A stretch of 64,000 bases of DNA, taken from positions 1,465,778-1,529,777 of the forward strand of contig NC_064449.1 in assembly GCF_023343835.1 (NCBI RefSeq). Reading direction: 5' to 3'. The translations under genes and the position numbers were made by a program. Positions within the stretch are counted from its first letter, which is position 1. Each line of letters opens with the position of its first letter. This stretch comes from Lagopus muta. Taxonomy: Eukaryota; Chordata; Aves; Galliformes; Phasianidae. Below are positions 33,801 to 45,660 of this stretch, in pieces. The notes under the pieces are model-generated. The model was not told the DNA's origin and did not search any database. It was given only the letters and a program-made list of their open reading frames with translations.

Positions 33801-35177
33801 GGGTACCAGCTCTGTCTGTACTGAGATCAATATTGGGTCACTGGAATACCAGCCTTGCCCACATTGGGGTCACTGTGATACTAGCCTTGTTCCCAAGTGC
33901 CACCACCCCACCAACTCCCACCTGTGCCATCAAACTGCCCCTCAGGGTCCCCGTGCCACCTTATGCCCACCCTGGGGATGCTGCACGTGGAACTGTGGTG
34001 CTGCCCAACGCGATGGGTGCCAGCATCATGGGTGGGTGCCACTGCTGTGTCCCCACAGAGCGCACCAGAGCTGTGGCAGTGGCTGTGGGCTCTGCGCCAG
34101 GCCAGCAGTGCCAACGGGGCCATGCTGCCCACCTGCCACCCCGGCACCTTCCGCGCCGCCCGCTGGACCTGCTGCCTACAGCCCAGCCGTGCCGGTAATG
34201 GGGACAGAGGGGACACGAGGGAGTCCCCAGTGGTTCCCCTCCACCCAACCCCGCTCTTCTCAATAGCTCCTGGCTGCAGCCGGACCCACAGCGCGGTGGC
34301 ACTGGATGAGTGGAGTGACCCCCTGGACCCCGCGGCAGCAGCACAGAGCCTCTATGGGCACCTCCAGCGTGCAGGGACACGGCTGTGGTGAGGCTGCGTC
34401 CCAGGGGGGAGGCACCCATGGGTGTCATCCTCCCCCGGGTTCACTCAGCATCCTCGTCCTGCAGGGAGGTGGTGGCAGAACCCGAGGGCAGCGTGGCAGT
34501 GCAGAGCTCGGAGCTGAAGCTTGGAGGTAGGAGAGAATGGGGATGGGGGGGGGGTTATGGGTGGCGAGCTGCATTGATGTGCACACATAGATGCACACAC
34601 ACAGGCACATGGACACGGGCTTTGCATGCACACTTGCACGCATGCATGTACTTGTTGCACATGCACGGTTGCACGTGTGCCCAATATACGTGCACAAGCA
34701 CGCACACATGTGCACACCACGCACACGCACAGCTGCGAGCCGTGCTTTCTCCACCAGGGGACAGCAAACCCCCACGGCCGCACGCACGCGAGGCCCCGGC
34801 CCTCGGCTGCACACACGCACGCTCCCAGCCGCGCGCACCCGAATGCACGCACGGAGACACGCGTGGATGCGCACAGCCACGCACACCCCCCGCACACGAC
34901 CCGGCACGCCGCCAAACGAGGCGTGCCGATGTCGGGGAGGAGGAGAGGTGGGAGGAGACACAGCGGGGTGGGACGGGGAGGGCAGTGGGTGTCACGGGTG
35001 GGTGCCGGGCGTCGCGGGTGGGAATGCTGACTCTGCGCGGCCGCAGGTGGAGCCGTCGCGGAGCGGCTGCGGGCGGTGCTGCGCGATCTGGATGCGGCCC
35101 ACGAAGCCTTCGCTCGCGGTGACGGGGTGTCGAACCCTCCCACGGCCACGGAGACGGACGCGGCCACGGCCACGTGA
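27831..35177 (+). CDS. RASAL1: RASAL1, RasGAP-activating-like protein 1 (complete, 21 coding exons)
   Basis: A calcium-responsive Ras GTPase-activating protein of the GAP1 family. Exons: 27831-27895, 28700-28756, 28831-28944, 29033-29094, 29176-29305, 29996-30077, 30167-30304, 30378-30460, 30546-30663, 30740-30893, 31085-31149, 31258-31370, 31450-31642, 31707-31844, 32728-32866, 33011-33192, 33277-33414, 34059-34194, 34267-34387, 34465-34526, 35047-35177; 2421 nt, 806 aa, about the human length. Domains: C2A ~5-105, C2B ~133-245, RasGAP ~290-540 with the arginine-finger segment NTLFRSNSLASK and FLFLRFFAPAVLTPKLF, PH ~565-680, and a Btk-type zinc motif (CHPGTFRAARWTCC...GCSRTHS). Intron 12 has a GC donor; exon 7 has a CAGCAG tandem acceptor (start 30167 preferred, 30164 possible). 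It is convergent with DTX1, as in mammals. Confidence 0.98.
31915..32545. repeat. Purine-rich minisatellite in RASAL1 intron 14
   Basis: Repeated GGGATGGGGACC, AAGGGATGGGGACCCTG and GGACCAAGGAGGGA phrases at about 30-33 bp spacing, G/A-rich on the sense strand. It makes up most of intron 14, by far the longest intron of the gene's middle part. Confidence 0.8.
33535..33885. repeat. Minisatellite in RASAL1 intron 17
   Basis: Tandem phrases such as ATACTGGGGTCACTAGGG, TACCAGCTCTGTCTGTACTG and ATCTGTAGTAGGATCACTG repeat with a period of roughly 35 bp. Unlike the neighbouring arrays it is not G-run-rich. Confidence 0.7.
34573..34905. repeat. CA-rich (GCACAC) repeat in RASAL1 intron 20
   Basis: Imperfect alternating purine-pyrimidine DNA (TGCACACACAGGCACATG, GCACGCACACATGTGCACAC) with many CACACG, GCACGC and GCATGC steps. 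A more CpG-rich portion follows to about 34905. Confidence 0.75.
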
Positions 35178-35737
35178 ACAGAACTACAGCTCCCAGCATG
35201 CCCTGCGCCGCCAAGGCCCAGCCAGCGTCGCGCCGCGCCGCAAAGCATTCTGGGAGCTGTAGTCCGCGCCGCTTTCCTCTGCCCACAGAGAGACGAGGCG
35301 GCGCGGCGAGGGCACCCCGCGGACACGGGGTGCGCGCACTCACACAGACGTGTCCGTGGAGCGCCGGGCCGCGCGCGTGTGTGTGTGCAGCGCTGGCACC
35401 TCTTGTGAGCGCCCACGGGGGACAGACCCCAGTGCAACCCCAGCCATCACCCTTCCCTATCACGGCGCGGCACGGGGACACGAGTGGGTGACGCGGGGAC
35501 GCCGGGACGCTGCGGTGTATTCCGTAACACAGAGACGTACACATGGCACCGGCTGCACGCGGCTCCGTGGGGCACCGGGTGGGCGGAGAGGAAAGCACCG
35601 CGCTGCTGGAGGCCGGGCAGGGGACGGGGACACGCGGCGGGTGGCACCGGGGGATGAGCCCACGGGGGGCCGGCGGCGAAGCTGCAGGGACGGTGACACG
35701 GGGCCGAGGGGACGGCGGGGAGCCCCTCACCGTGGGC
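35178..35737. other. RASAL1/DTX1 convergent 3' interval with inverted repeat
   Basis: The stops of the two convergent genes are only 560 bp apart. Starting five bases after the RASAL1 stop there is a 19-bp inverted repeat with one mismatch: ACTACAGCTCCCAGCATGC at 35183-35201 and GCATTCTGGGAGCTGTAGT at 35245-35263. No AATAAA was found for either gene; a weak variant (AATACA on the minus strand, 35521-35516) could serve DTX1. Confidence 0.75.
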
Positions 35738-38700
35738 TCAGTCCTTGAGGGTGGCCTCGGAGACGCCCTGCGCCAGCAGCTCGGCCAGGACGTTGTCCAG
35801 GTAGTTGGGATCGGGATAGCCGTGACCCGTCAGGTTGGAGCCGAATTCGGTCTTGTGATGGATCTCGTTCCACACCACCGTGTCTGATTCTCCCGTGGTG
35901 TTGGAGGTGCCGATGGTGAAGATGAGCCGCCGGTCCCACGCCACGATCAGCAGCTTCAGCACCTGGGGGACGGCCATTGCTGCATCCCACCCCACGGCAC
36001 GGCCACCCCCATGTCCCCACCCCCATGTCCCCATCCGTATGGCCACATCCCCACCTGTGCCACCCCCGGGGACACGGAGCCGCTCACCTTCCTGCCCTTC
36101 TCGTTGTCAGGCAGGTAGCAGTGCCGGGGAAAGCCACGTGCCGTGAACTTCTTGCCAGGGTTGGGGTGCTCTGGACCCTTTGGTGAGGACAGCAGAGGGG
36201 TGAGCGGGTGGCGTGGGGACACCCAGCCCTGGGGTGGGGGCTGCGGGGGGCTCACCTGGATGCCGGTGGGGATGTCGTAGACTATCCGGATGGTTTTGGA
36301 GTCAGTGTAGCCCGGGAGGGAATGGGGGATGAGGTGGAACTCCATCTTCCCCGGGGGCTGCGTGCCCGTCTTCTCCCCATAGATGGCCTTGCAGGTGGGG
36401 CACTGCAAGCTGCCGTCCTGCAGGCACAGCCAGGGTGGGCACCCAGCCCCTGCCGTATGCCCTCAGACCCCGTGTCCACGTTGGCTCACCTTGTTGCCGT
36501 TGTTGTACATGGCCACGAGGCACAGCAGGTGGTACATGTGCCCACATTTGCCCAGCTTGCCCACCAGCTCCGGCTTGATGCCGCGGTGACTCAGGACGCC
36601 CTCGTAGCCCGAGGAGGTGACCAACCGCTCCATGCAGATGGTGCAGTCCTGGGGGGGCACGGGGGTCACCTCATGGGGGTCACACCAGGTTCTGTGCCCA
36701 TGCCCTGCCATCCCGCCATGCCGGCTCACCTCATCGGGAGGGGTCTTCACTTTCTGGATGTAGCGACGCACCACATCCTCTGGGTTCTTGCCTGCCATGG
36801 ATAGGGGTGTCAGTCAGACAACCCCCCCTCCCCCCCTGCCAAACCCTCCCTGCTACCTCCTGCCTCTAGCATGGGGACAGTGACAGAGAGGAAGTGACAC
36901 AGAGGAGCCATGGGCAGTGACATCACCTTAAGGCTCGGGGGGCACGCTGCATTTCAGGCCATCCCCCCGACATTTCAGGTCCCAACCCACAGCACCACCT
37001 GTGCCTCAGTTTCCCCTCCAGCAGCTCCTTACTCCTTTTGAGGTGCTTCTTCTTGGTCTTCCTGCAGATTCCGCTGACCCCAGGCACAGGCTTGATGTCA
37101 CTCTTGCTGACGGGCGGCGGGTGCAGGATGGGCTTGGGCGCACGGGTCAGGCAGACGGGCAGTCCAGCAGCACACATCAGGATGCCCGTCATCCCTGCAC
37201 AGGGACAGGGGTGTCTGTCTGTTCCTTCCATCCCTGGCTCGACCCCTGAGCACCTATGGGTGCTCTATGGGACCCCATCCATTACCTGCCAGGGTGGGAT
37301 GGACGGGGCCGGTGCCGTTCAGGTTCTTGACCGGGAGGGCTGGCACCCTGCAAGAGACAGCAGGAATGTCCCCTGGGTCCCGTCCTTTCTGCAGTGTCAT
37401 TAGGGCAGCCAGGAGTGCATCTGGGCAGGTGCCTGTACACTCATGCATGCATCTCCTCAGCTGTGGACCCATGTGTGCAAAGCTGCACGGCTACAGCTTG
37501 GTGCGAGATGTGGGGTCGTGGGGACACATGGGAAGGTGGCTGAGGACACAGCAGGGATGTGAGGAGAGCAGGGATGGTGGGGAATGGGTGGATGGACAGA
37601 CGGATAGAGAGAAGGACAGAGATGAATAAGTATGTGGATGGATGGATGGATGGATGGATGGATGGATGGATGGATGGATGGATGGATGGATGGATGGATG
37701 GATGGGTGGGTGGGTGGATGGGTGGATGGGTGGATGGGTGGATGGATAGAGATAGTTGTGGGTGTGTAGACATGGGGAGAGTCCCCACATCCCTGTTCAC
37801 AACCCAGCAGCCACAACACAGACAGCAGATCCTAGCCCCAAGGAAGGGTCCGTTGCGCGGGGACCCTTCCTGCCCCTGCAACAGGGGCCCAGGCCCCAGG
37901 CCATGCCACAACCCAGCCTTGCCTCTACTGCCAGTCCCTGCCCGCAGTTCCCAAGGCCACCCTCAGCCACACCAAGGCCATGTAAGGCAGTGGGGCCCTC
38001 ACCCCTCCAGCCCCCTCCTACCTGTCCATGGGGACGCACAGCGCAGGGGCTGCGTGTCGACACGAGGATGGCTTGGCCCAGGACACGGAAGCGAAAGCAG
38101 CACATCAACAGAGGAAGGAAACACGCCGAGTGCTTGGTGACCCTGCATGCCCCCCCTCTCCGCAACTCTGTCACCCCTGTCCCCAGCTCTGTCTGGCTGT
38201 GCACTGTGGCTGCGGGCAGTGGGAGGGACACAGAGGTACGTCCCCACACCGTGTGATGCTCCCTGTGCCCCTGCTACCCCTGACCCACAGGTGTTCCTGC
38301 AGCACACACCCTGAAGCGGAGGTGACACTGTCAGCATGTCACCACCACCACCCAGTCGTGTCCCGCTGCATCTCCCAGCACAAGGCCAGATCGTTCCTGC
38401 AGGGCAGGATGCCACAACAGCTCCCCACAGGGACCTGCCTGGTGGTACTGGAACAAACGCTCCAGAGTGACCCACCGCATGCTGGACGACAGGGACACAA
38501 GTCCCCCAGTGACTGGCACCTCATCTCCTGCAGCCAGCATGGCACAGCGTGGACTGGCACAACCAGGCACAGTGTGGCACAGCATGGAGCTGCACGGCAC
38601 AACACAGGAGTGCAGCACAGCACAGCACGGCACGGCATGGCACAGCTGTGGTGGTGGTGACACGGTGCCAGCACCGGTGAGGCAACAGCTGGTGCTGCCA

Positions 38701-41646
38701 AGCAATCTGAGTGCACCTCCATGCCACCTCCCCATCGCCGTGAGCCCACCCCGCGCCACCTCAGCGCCGTCACATGCATCCTCATCCCAGCTTACCCGGG
38801 GGGCACCGCGGTGCGGGCGCTACTGCCAGCCCCCCGCTGCGTGCCGGGCCGGTTGAGGTTATTGAGGCCAGGCAGCTGCACGGTGCCGGGCGTGCTCTGG
38901 CTGCACCCAAAAGCCCCAGCAGGCACCCTGGGTGCCTCCCCTTTGGCCGTGCCGCCCGCCGATGGCCACAACGTCGCACCGGCAAAGGTGCTGCTCTGCC
39001 GCACCGGCACCGTCCCCGTGCCGGCGTACAGCTTGCGGCGCTGCGAGGCCAGGATGGCGTTGGATGCCGCGCGGGTGCTGTTGACCAGCAGGCACTGATG
39101 GCACGAGCAGGGCTGCCCCGTGCTGCTGCCCACCGGCCACGACTGCGACTTGGGGATGGAGCCCATGGTCAGAGGGTACGCCAGGTCCATGCGGCGCCGC
39201 AGCCGGCGCCGGCGCTGCGTCTGTCGGTTCATCTGCGACATGCTGCTGAAGTAGATGAGGTAGCAGAAGCCCAGGGAGGAGAGGTCCAGCCAGGGGTGCT
39301 GCTTCTCGTAGGCGTTCTGGATGGTGATGCAGATGTCCATGTCGTAGGGCGTCCACGAGCTGTTGTCGTTCTCCCATTCCCACACGATGCCCTTTCCCGG
39401 TGCTGAGGAGGGGTCGTAGAAGTTCCTGCGCACCGGGCGCATGGTGCCTGCGGGGACACGGCGCTCAGCACCCAAACACCGCTGCCGTCCCCCACACAGA
39501 GCCCCCCCCAGCGGCTCAGCCCCGGCGTCGCGCCCCTCTCCTCGCTCAGCCACACGCTGCGCTCCCGTCCCCGGCCGGCTGCACCGCCTGGCCCTATTAA
39601 CGACTCTAATAAGAGTCATTAATCACCGCCCGGCCCAGCTGCCGCCGGGTGCTGAGGCAGCGCTGCCTGCAGCCCCATGGGGTCCGTGCCCTCGCCGCAG
39701 CCCAGCAAGTCCTCACCTGAGTCAGCTGCACGCTCACATCCCCATCCTGCTCAAGTCCTGTATCCCACTACCCGCTTGTGTCCACACCCCAAATCCCACT
39801 GCTGGCTCACAGCCACGCGCTGCTCACATCCGTGTCCTGCATTCTGCTGCCCACTGCTGTCAACATCCCAAATCCCACTGCTGTCTTGTGTCTACATCCC
39901 AACTCTCACTGCCGCTCTCATCCCACGTCCCACTGCCCAATCCCAGCCGCATCCCACTCACATCCATGTCCTGCACCCGCTGCCCACCCGTCTCTGCACC
40001 ACACCCCACCTCCCCACATCTCCTTGTACCCAGCCCACCCTCCCCACAGCCCGCTGATACCCATGCCCTGCACCTCCCATCCCGCTCACATCCACATCCT
40101 GGCCCCACTGGTGCCAGCATCTCCCCCCAGGTGTGTGCACATCCTGCAGGCACACCTCCTGGCTGCTCAGAACAGGGTCACCTCATTTCTCACACACTCC
40201 ACCACATCCCAAGCCCACCCCACCATGGCCACACGTTCCCAGCAGCACCCAGCACCATCCAGGCCAAGGAATGGGACATTTAGGGGCCTTGCAGATGAGC
40301 ATTTACCAGCAGCGGGTCCTGCACCATCCCCATCCATCCCCCATCCCAAGTGAGTCTCCTGGGGTGCAGCTGGCACACATCACTTTAGTGGGTCATGGTT
40401 AATGGGGTCTGGGCTGGGAGGCAGTGTGGGACAGGGCTTGATTTCCCTCGAGGACACCTGTCCTGGTTGTGTGCTGCAGCTCTGCTCTGCTAAGGGTGGC
40501 ATGTGGCCCCTGCAGACCCCAAAGTGGGGCCACCCAGTTCCCTTTGTCCCAACAGGACAAGAGGGAAGGAAAAGGAAGGGAAAGAGGAGACTTGTGGGGG
40601 CTGCATTGGGGTGAGGACAGATAGAAGGGAATAGACTGACAGGTGGGGAAGAGGGGTGAGTTGGAAGAGATGGATGGATGGAGAGATGGACGGAGGAATG
40701 GACGGGTGGATGGATGGATGGATGGATGGATGGATGGATGGATGGATGGATGGATGGACAGGTGGATGGATGGATGGATGGATGGATGGATGGATGGATG
40801 GATGGATGGATGGATGGATGGATGGATGGATGGAGGGAGGGAGGGAGGGAGGGAGGGAGGGAGGGATAGACTGATGAATTGATTGGTGACTGGTTGGATG
40901 GAATGACAAATATACATGGGGATGGACACCTTGATGTATACATGAACAGAATGACAAGGAAGTAAAGATACACTGGGATGGAAGGATGGATGGATGAATG
41001 ACAATTACTCATTGGGATGGGTGGAATGGTGGGTAATAGAAGTAGAATGACACACAGCAGATATATGCACACTGTGATGGACAGATGGGTGGGTGGATGG
41101 AGGGATGGAGGGAGGGATGGAAAGATGGAGGGAGGGACGGAGGGACAAAGGAAGGGAGTAACAAAGGAATAAAGCAATGAAGCAGGGACACAGGAAGGAT
41201 ACAAAGACACAAAGCCACGCTATGGAATGGCTGACGGATGGGCAGAGGAACAAACGACTGCAGAAGAAGGAAGAGGAGTGCTGAAGGCCCTCCAACAAAG
41301 GCTCACAGAAGGGGCAGACGTACCCAGCCACTCCACCCCCAGTAGACCCCTGGCCATTTGTGTGCGCACCGAGCCCCCTGCCCTTACCCGTGTCCTGCCG
41401 GAACTGGTGCATGGACTGCAGGTCGATGATGTAGGGTGCCAGCTGCACGTCCACCTGGCCCAGCACCACGCTGCCACGGGCATCCTCCTTCAGCACGTTC
41501 TCAATGTGGTGGCAGACAGCGGCTGAGTAGGGCCGCCAGCGCCCGTGCTCGTTCAGCCACTCCCACACCACCACACGGGCCAGGTTTTGGGGTGGGAACC
41601 CCAAAGTCCCAGAGCCCAAAAGGGCCCCCGTGCCCTGCCTTGCCAT
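35738..41646 (-). CDS. DTX1: DTX1, deltex E3 ubiquitin ligase 1 (complete coding region, 9 coding exons)
   Basis: A RING-type E3 ligase that binds Notch ankyrin repeats through its WWE domains and modulates Notch signalling. Exons: 41646-41388, 39447-38796, 37347-37286, 37194-37033, 36791-36730, 36648-36490, 36417-36256, 36177-36088, 35962-35738; 1833 nt, 610 aa (human 620). WWE1 is in exon 1 ([18 protein letters not shown]), WWE2 in exon 2 ([20 protein letters not shown]), followed by a low-complexity linker. The RING spans exons 6-7 ([31 protein letters not shown]). The deltex C-terminal domain fills exons 7-9 ([40 protein letters not shown]). The start was chosen by match to human MSRPGHGG...LGFPPQN; a four-codon uORF lies upstream. 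Confidence 0.98.
37636..37748. repeat. (GGAT)n microsatellite in DTX1 intron 2
   Basis: About 15 perfect GGAT units, then GGGT/GGAT variants, on the plus strand (ATCC on the DTX1 sense strand). Confidence 0.95.
39720..40130. repeat. Degenerate minisatellite in DTX1 intron 1
   Basis: Phrases such as CACATCCCCATCCTGC, CCCACTGCTGTCTTGTGTC and CCACATCCTGGCCCCACTG recur irregularly at about 40-50 bp. It begins about 270 bp upstream of DTX1 coding exon 2 on the sense strand. Confidence 0.6.
40668..41160. repeat. (GGAT)n/(GGGA)n microsatellite cluster in DTX1 intron 1
   Basis: A near-perfect GGAT array at 40671-40833 runs directly into GGGA units at 40834-40866. A second short GGAT/GGGA patch lies at about 41083-41150, with unique AT-rich sequence between. 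Confidence 0.95.
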
Positions 41647-41662
41647 GGCTGGGGACAGCAGC

Positions 41663-41677
41663 TCAGCGCCGTGCCAT
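41663..41677 (-). CDS. Upstream mini-ORF (4 codons) in the probable DTX1 leader
   Basis: On the DTX1 sense strand an ATG at 41677 opens the frame M-A-R-R-stop. It ends 16 nt before the main start at 41646. It is present in the mRNA only if the leader includes this sequence; a plausible acceptor (CTCTGCAG) lies just upstream, giving an exon start at 41732. Confidence 0.35.
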   Translation of the reverse strand: MARR

Positions 41678-42589
41678 GGCCGAGGGACAGACGGCTCGGT
41701 GGCACCCGCGGGGTGGAACGTCCCTGTCCCCGCTGCAGAGCTCAGCAGGGGTGGGAGGTGGCACCCAGAGCCCCGCGGCACCCGGTTCTGCTCCACCGGG
41801 GCCACCAGCAGGGCAGGCTGGGGTGAGCCATCACTTGGCACCGGGCACCGGGCTCTGCATGGGTGGTGTTGAGCTGGAGCTGGAGCTGGAGCTGCTGTCC
41901 TCCCTCCAGCGCTGGCACATCTCAGTGTCCCCAGGCTCAGCGGGGACAGGACACCCCCACACACTCCCTCCTCTTCTTTCCCCTTCTGTCCCAGCCGATG
42001 TCACCGGTTGCTCCAAGGCTCCCTGAGCGTCACCTGCAAAGCAAGGCCACAGCACCACTCAGCCACAGCCGAGGTGGCTCTGAGTGCTGCCACGCAGTGC
42101 TGCATCCCTGCCCTCCCCGGTGGCACCTTGGGGACCGTCCCTTTCGCCCCATGTGCCCACAGCCAGACAGCGTGGCAGGCTGCCAGCCTCAGGTGTGACA
42201 GCAGGGAAGGGGACAGCAGGGACAAGCAGCGTGGGGGCAATTGTTCTCAAGGCTTGGGGAGGGGGCTCAAAAAACAGATAAGCCCCACAGAAGCCGGCTG
42301 TGTGCCCGGGAGCCCGCGGCCCTCCTGCTCATCCGGCACTGATTTATGATCTGCACTGCAGGCATCAGGATGGAGTCAGCCTGGGCGGCGTGCCCCGGGC
42401 CCCCCGCACACCCTGGGCAGCTCCTTGCCCACCAACACAGCCTCACGGCCCCCTTGCATGGGATGGGGAGGGTTAGGCTGCACGGATAGACAGCAAGCTA
42501 CGGACAGACAGACGGACACAGAGCCGTGCGCTGGCACTGGGGACACAAACAGCACGGGGACCTGTGCAGACGGATGGACAGACAGACAG

Positions 42590-42690
42590 ACGCACGTAGG
42601 GCCACACAGCAGCGTGACAACAAACAGTCGTAGACACACAGACACACACACGGACACACAGACACACACACACAGGCATGTGCATCCATG
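42590..42690. repeat. (AC)n-rich imperfect repeat upstream of DTX1
   Basis: Imperfect ACACAC/ACAGAC stretch (AGACACACACACGGACACAC) on the plus strand, between the first DTX1 coding exon and the CpG island. Confidence 0.8.
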
Positions 42691-42859
42691 CACTCATCCG
42701 GCACCCCCAGCACCGCAGCAACCAGAGGGGCCCAAACCTCAGGACAAAACCCAGCGCCACCCCCCTCCCCATTCTGCTCCCCCCTTCCGTCCCCCGTCCA
42801 TCGCACTGCATGCGAAGCCAGGCCCATCCCCCGGTGCCCCCAGCACGCCGTACCCCCAC

Positions 42860-43430
42860 TGCACGATATTCCCACTCCACGGCAGCCCCCAGCGCGGAGC
42901 CCCCGCCGCACGGTGTCTCCCCCGCCCTTTCCCCGTCCCCGGCGCACGAAATTGCAGCCACAACATTCCCTCTGCGCGTTACCCCCGGTGCGCGGTGCCC
43001 CTCCCGTGTGCGCGGTACCCCCGGTGCCCGCCGCCCCCCCCCCGCTTCCCCACCATGGCCGCCGCCGCCCCGCATCGCCCCCGCCCCGCTCCGCTACCTT
43101 CGGCGGCCGCAGCCGCAGCGGCCCCGCAGCAACGGCGGCACCGGGAGCGGCGGCGGAGGGCGGCGGGCGCGGGGCCAGGAGGCGGCAGCGCTCCGCCAGC
43201 GCCTGGCAGCCACGGGCACGCGGGGACGCGGGGACGCGCGGCGGGGACGCGCGGCGGGGGGGGATGCGGGCGCACGCTGAGACCTCGGCCGGGGGCTCCC
43301 ACGCGAGAGGCGGCCACGCGTGCGCTCCGGTGGTCTCGGGCACGGCATCGCTTCCCTCCCCCTCGAGGATCTCCCGTGGGACCGGCAGAGCGGGGAGAGC
43401 CGCGGAGCGCGGCGGTTCTGGTGCCGGTCC
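42860..43430 (-). promoter_or_regulatory. DTX1: DTX1 CpG island with candidate noncoding first exon
   Basis: CpG-dense block 1.2-1.8 kb upstream of the first coding exon. On the minus strand GCCGCCGAAG|GTAGCGG (exon end 43098) is a usable 5' splice site that could join a noncoding exon to an acceptor at 41734-41733. Promoter status is inferred from CpG density and position; I cannot confirm the exon without transcripts. Confidence 0.5.
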
Positions 43431-43439
43431 TTCGTGGGT

Positions 43440-44170
43440 AACGGCGTGGGGATGTGGGGTTGGGATGTGGAGTGGGGTGTGAAAATGGAGCGGGGACGTG
43501 GTGTGGGGATGTGATGCTGGGATGAGATTTGGGAGCATGGAGATGGGGCGGGACGTGGGGGCACGGAGATGGCGTGTGGGGACGTGGAGATGGGGTACAT
43601 GGGGTGGTGGAGCTGGGACGGGGCACGGGGACATGGAGCTGGAACATGGCATGGGGATGTTGAGCTGGGACATGGCATAAGGACACAGAGCTGGGGTGTG
43701 ACACGGGGATGTGAAGCTGGGGCAGGAACATGGGTGATGTTGAGCTCAGATATGGCATGAGGATGTGGAACCAGGAGATGTGAGCTGGGACAGGAGCACG
43801 GCAGGGGGACGTAGAGCTGGGCTGTGACATGGGGACGTGGAGCAGCTGAAACAGGAATATGGCAGGGGGACGTGAGGTTGGGACAGGAATGTGGGTGGTG
43901 TTGTGCTCAGATATGGCATGAGGATGTGGAACAGGACGTGGCATGGCAACATGGAGCTGGGATGCAACATGGGGACATGGAGCTGGGACAGGAACATGGC
44001 AGGGGGAGATGGAGATGGGACGTGTATGGGGGCATAGAGCAGGAACAGGGGCATGGCAATGGGACCTGAAGCCAGAGCAGGGATCTGGACATGGGACATG
44101 GCATGGGGACACAGACGTGAGATGGGACCATGGCATGGGGAGCTAGAGCCAGGTCAGGGAGCAGGACTGC
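43440..44170. repeat. ~33-bp minisatellite in the DTX1-EMID1 gap
   Basis: Degenerate units with GGGGACGTGGAGCTGGGAC, AGGAACATGGCAGGGGGA and GATATGGCATGAGGATGTGG, about 30-35 bp each, across about 0.7 kb. No gene was seen. Confidence 0.8.
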
Positions 44171-44259
44171 CTGGGGGGGGGGGCGACACAGGGGGACCAT
44201 GCTCCACACTACAAAGGGGCCAGGACTCCCTACTGCCTCTAGCAGGACACGTCCCCTCT

Positions 44260-44618
44260 GCACACACACGTACATGCGTGCACACATGCATGTGCAAACG
44301 CGTGCACCTACAGCTTCATGCACACACGTGCACGCACACACACGCATACACATACATGCACAGCCACAGATGCACACACACATACGTGCACACATACATG
44401 CACATCCCTGTGCACACACACACACACGTGCTCACACGCACGCCGCCTGCAGGACCCCCCACCCACCCCCACCCCCCCAGCAGGGACCACCCGCACTCAT
44501 TTGCTCTTTGCACGCCGCCGGCACGCAGACCACACGCACATTATTTGCAAACAGCAGCCGGAAGCACAAGCAGAGCAGCACAAACACTCGGATGCACGCA
44601 GCCCAGGGTAGCACACAC

Positions 44619-44649
<31 letters not shown>

Positions 44650-44880
44650 GCCACCGCCGAGTGCACGTGTGACACCCCGAGGTGCCATCCCTGCTGGATG
44701 GATGGGCACAGGGAGCTGTGTGTGAGGACATGGGGACAGGCACAAATGCACACACAAAACAGCAGACGTGCAGAAACACGAGCACATGTGCACATATATG
44801 CATACATACGTGTGTGCACACATGTGTGTGCACCCCACACTGAGAACCACGAAGCTGTTCCCACCTAGGGACACCCCCAC
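44260..44880. repeat. CA/GCACAC repeat tract with (CA)n core
   Basis: Imperfect CACACGTGCACGCACAC sequence at 44260-44445, a pure (CA)n run at about 44611-44650, and further CACATATATGCATACATACG-like sequence at 44770-44835. Between them lies a short unique island (about 44490-44600) with no recognised content. Confidence 0.85.
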
Positions 44881-44989
44881 TCACACTGTATGGGGTTGAG
44901 GGCCTCCTCCTGCCCCACAGCTGCCCCCACTGCTCCAACACCCCAAAACCACCACTGCCCAACCCATGACAGCCCCTAATCTGTGACAC

Positions 44990-45660
44990 CCCCAATGCGT
45001 GACACCTCTCCGATCCATGTCCCCCATATCCATGTCCCCCCATCCATATCCCTCATATCCATGTCCCCAGTATGCATCCCCCATACACATATACCCCATA
45101 CCCATGCTCCCATATCCATGTCCCCCAAATCCACGCTCCCATATCCATGTCCCCCGGTCATATCCTCCCACCCATGCCTCCATATCCATGTTTCCATATC
45201 TGTGTCTCTCCATAACCATGTCCCAATAGGTGTCCACCCATCCATATCCCCCATATCCATGTCCCCCCCACCCATGCCTCCATATCCCCATATCCTTGTC
45301 CTTCCATATCCATGTCCCCCATATTGATGCACCCCAGATCCATGCTCCTATATCCACGTCCCCCTTATCCATGTCCCCCTCCATATCCCCTCATCCATGT
45401 CCCCCATACCCATGCTCCCATATCCATGTTCCCTCATCCATATGTCCCCAATCCATGTCCAACATCCATATCCCCATCCTTGTCTCCATATCCATGTCCC
45501 CCACATCCAAGTTCCCCCTTCTCTATCCCCCATATCCATGCTCCCATACCCATGTCCCCATCCATATTCCCCATATCCATGTCCCCAGTATGTGCCCCCA
45601 TAACCATGTGCCCCATACCCACGCTCTCATATCCATGGCCCCTTTATCTACGTCCCCCCC
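44990..45660. repeat. CCATATCCATGTCCC minisatellite upstream of EMID1
   Basis: About 0.65 kb of 15-18 bp units based on CCATATCCATGTCCCCC with variants (CCCATACCCATGCTCC). It ends about 240 bp before the EMID1 start. Confidence 0.9.

Noticed and set aside
37636-37748. Regular short repeats considered as a CRISPR-like array
   Set aside because: They are contiguous 4-bp microsatellite units with no spacers, in a vertebrate intron.
42425-43482. Pro/Arg-rich plus-strand frames (up to 338 codons) across the DTX1 CpG island
   Set aside because: CpG islands keep GC-rich frames open by composition. Frames on both strands are equally open and none shows a domain.
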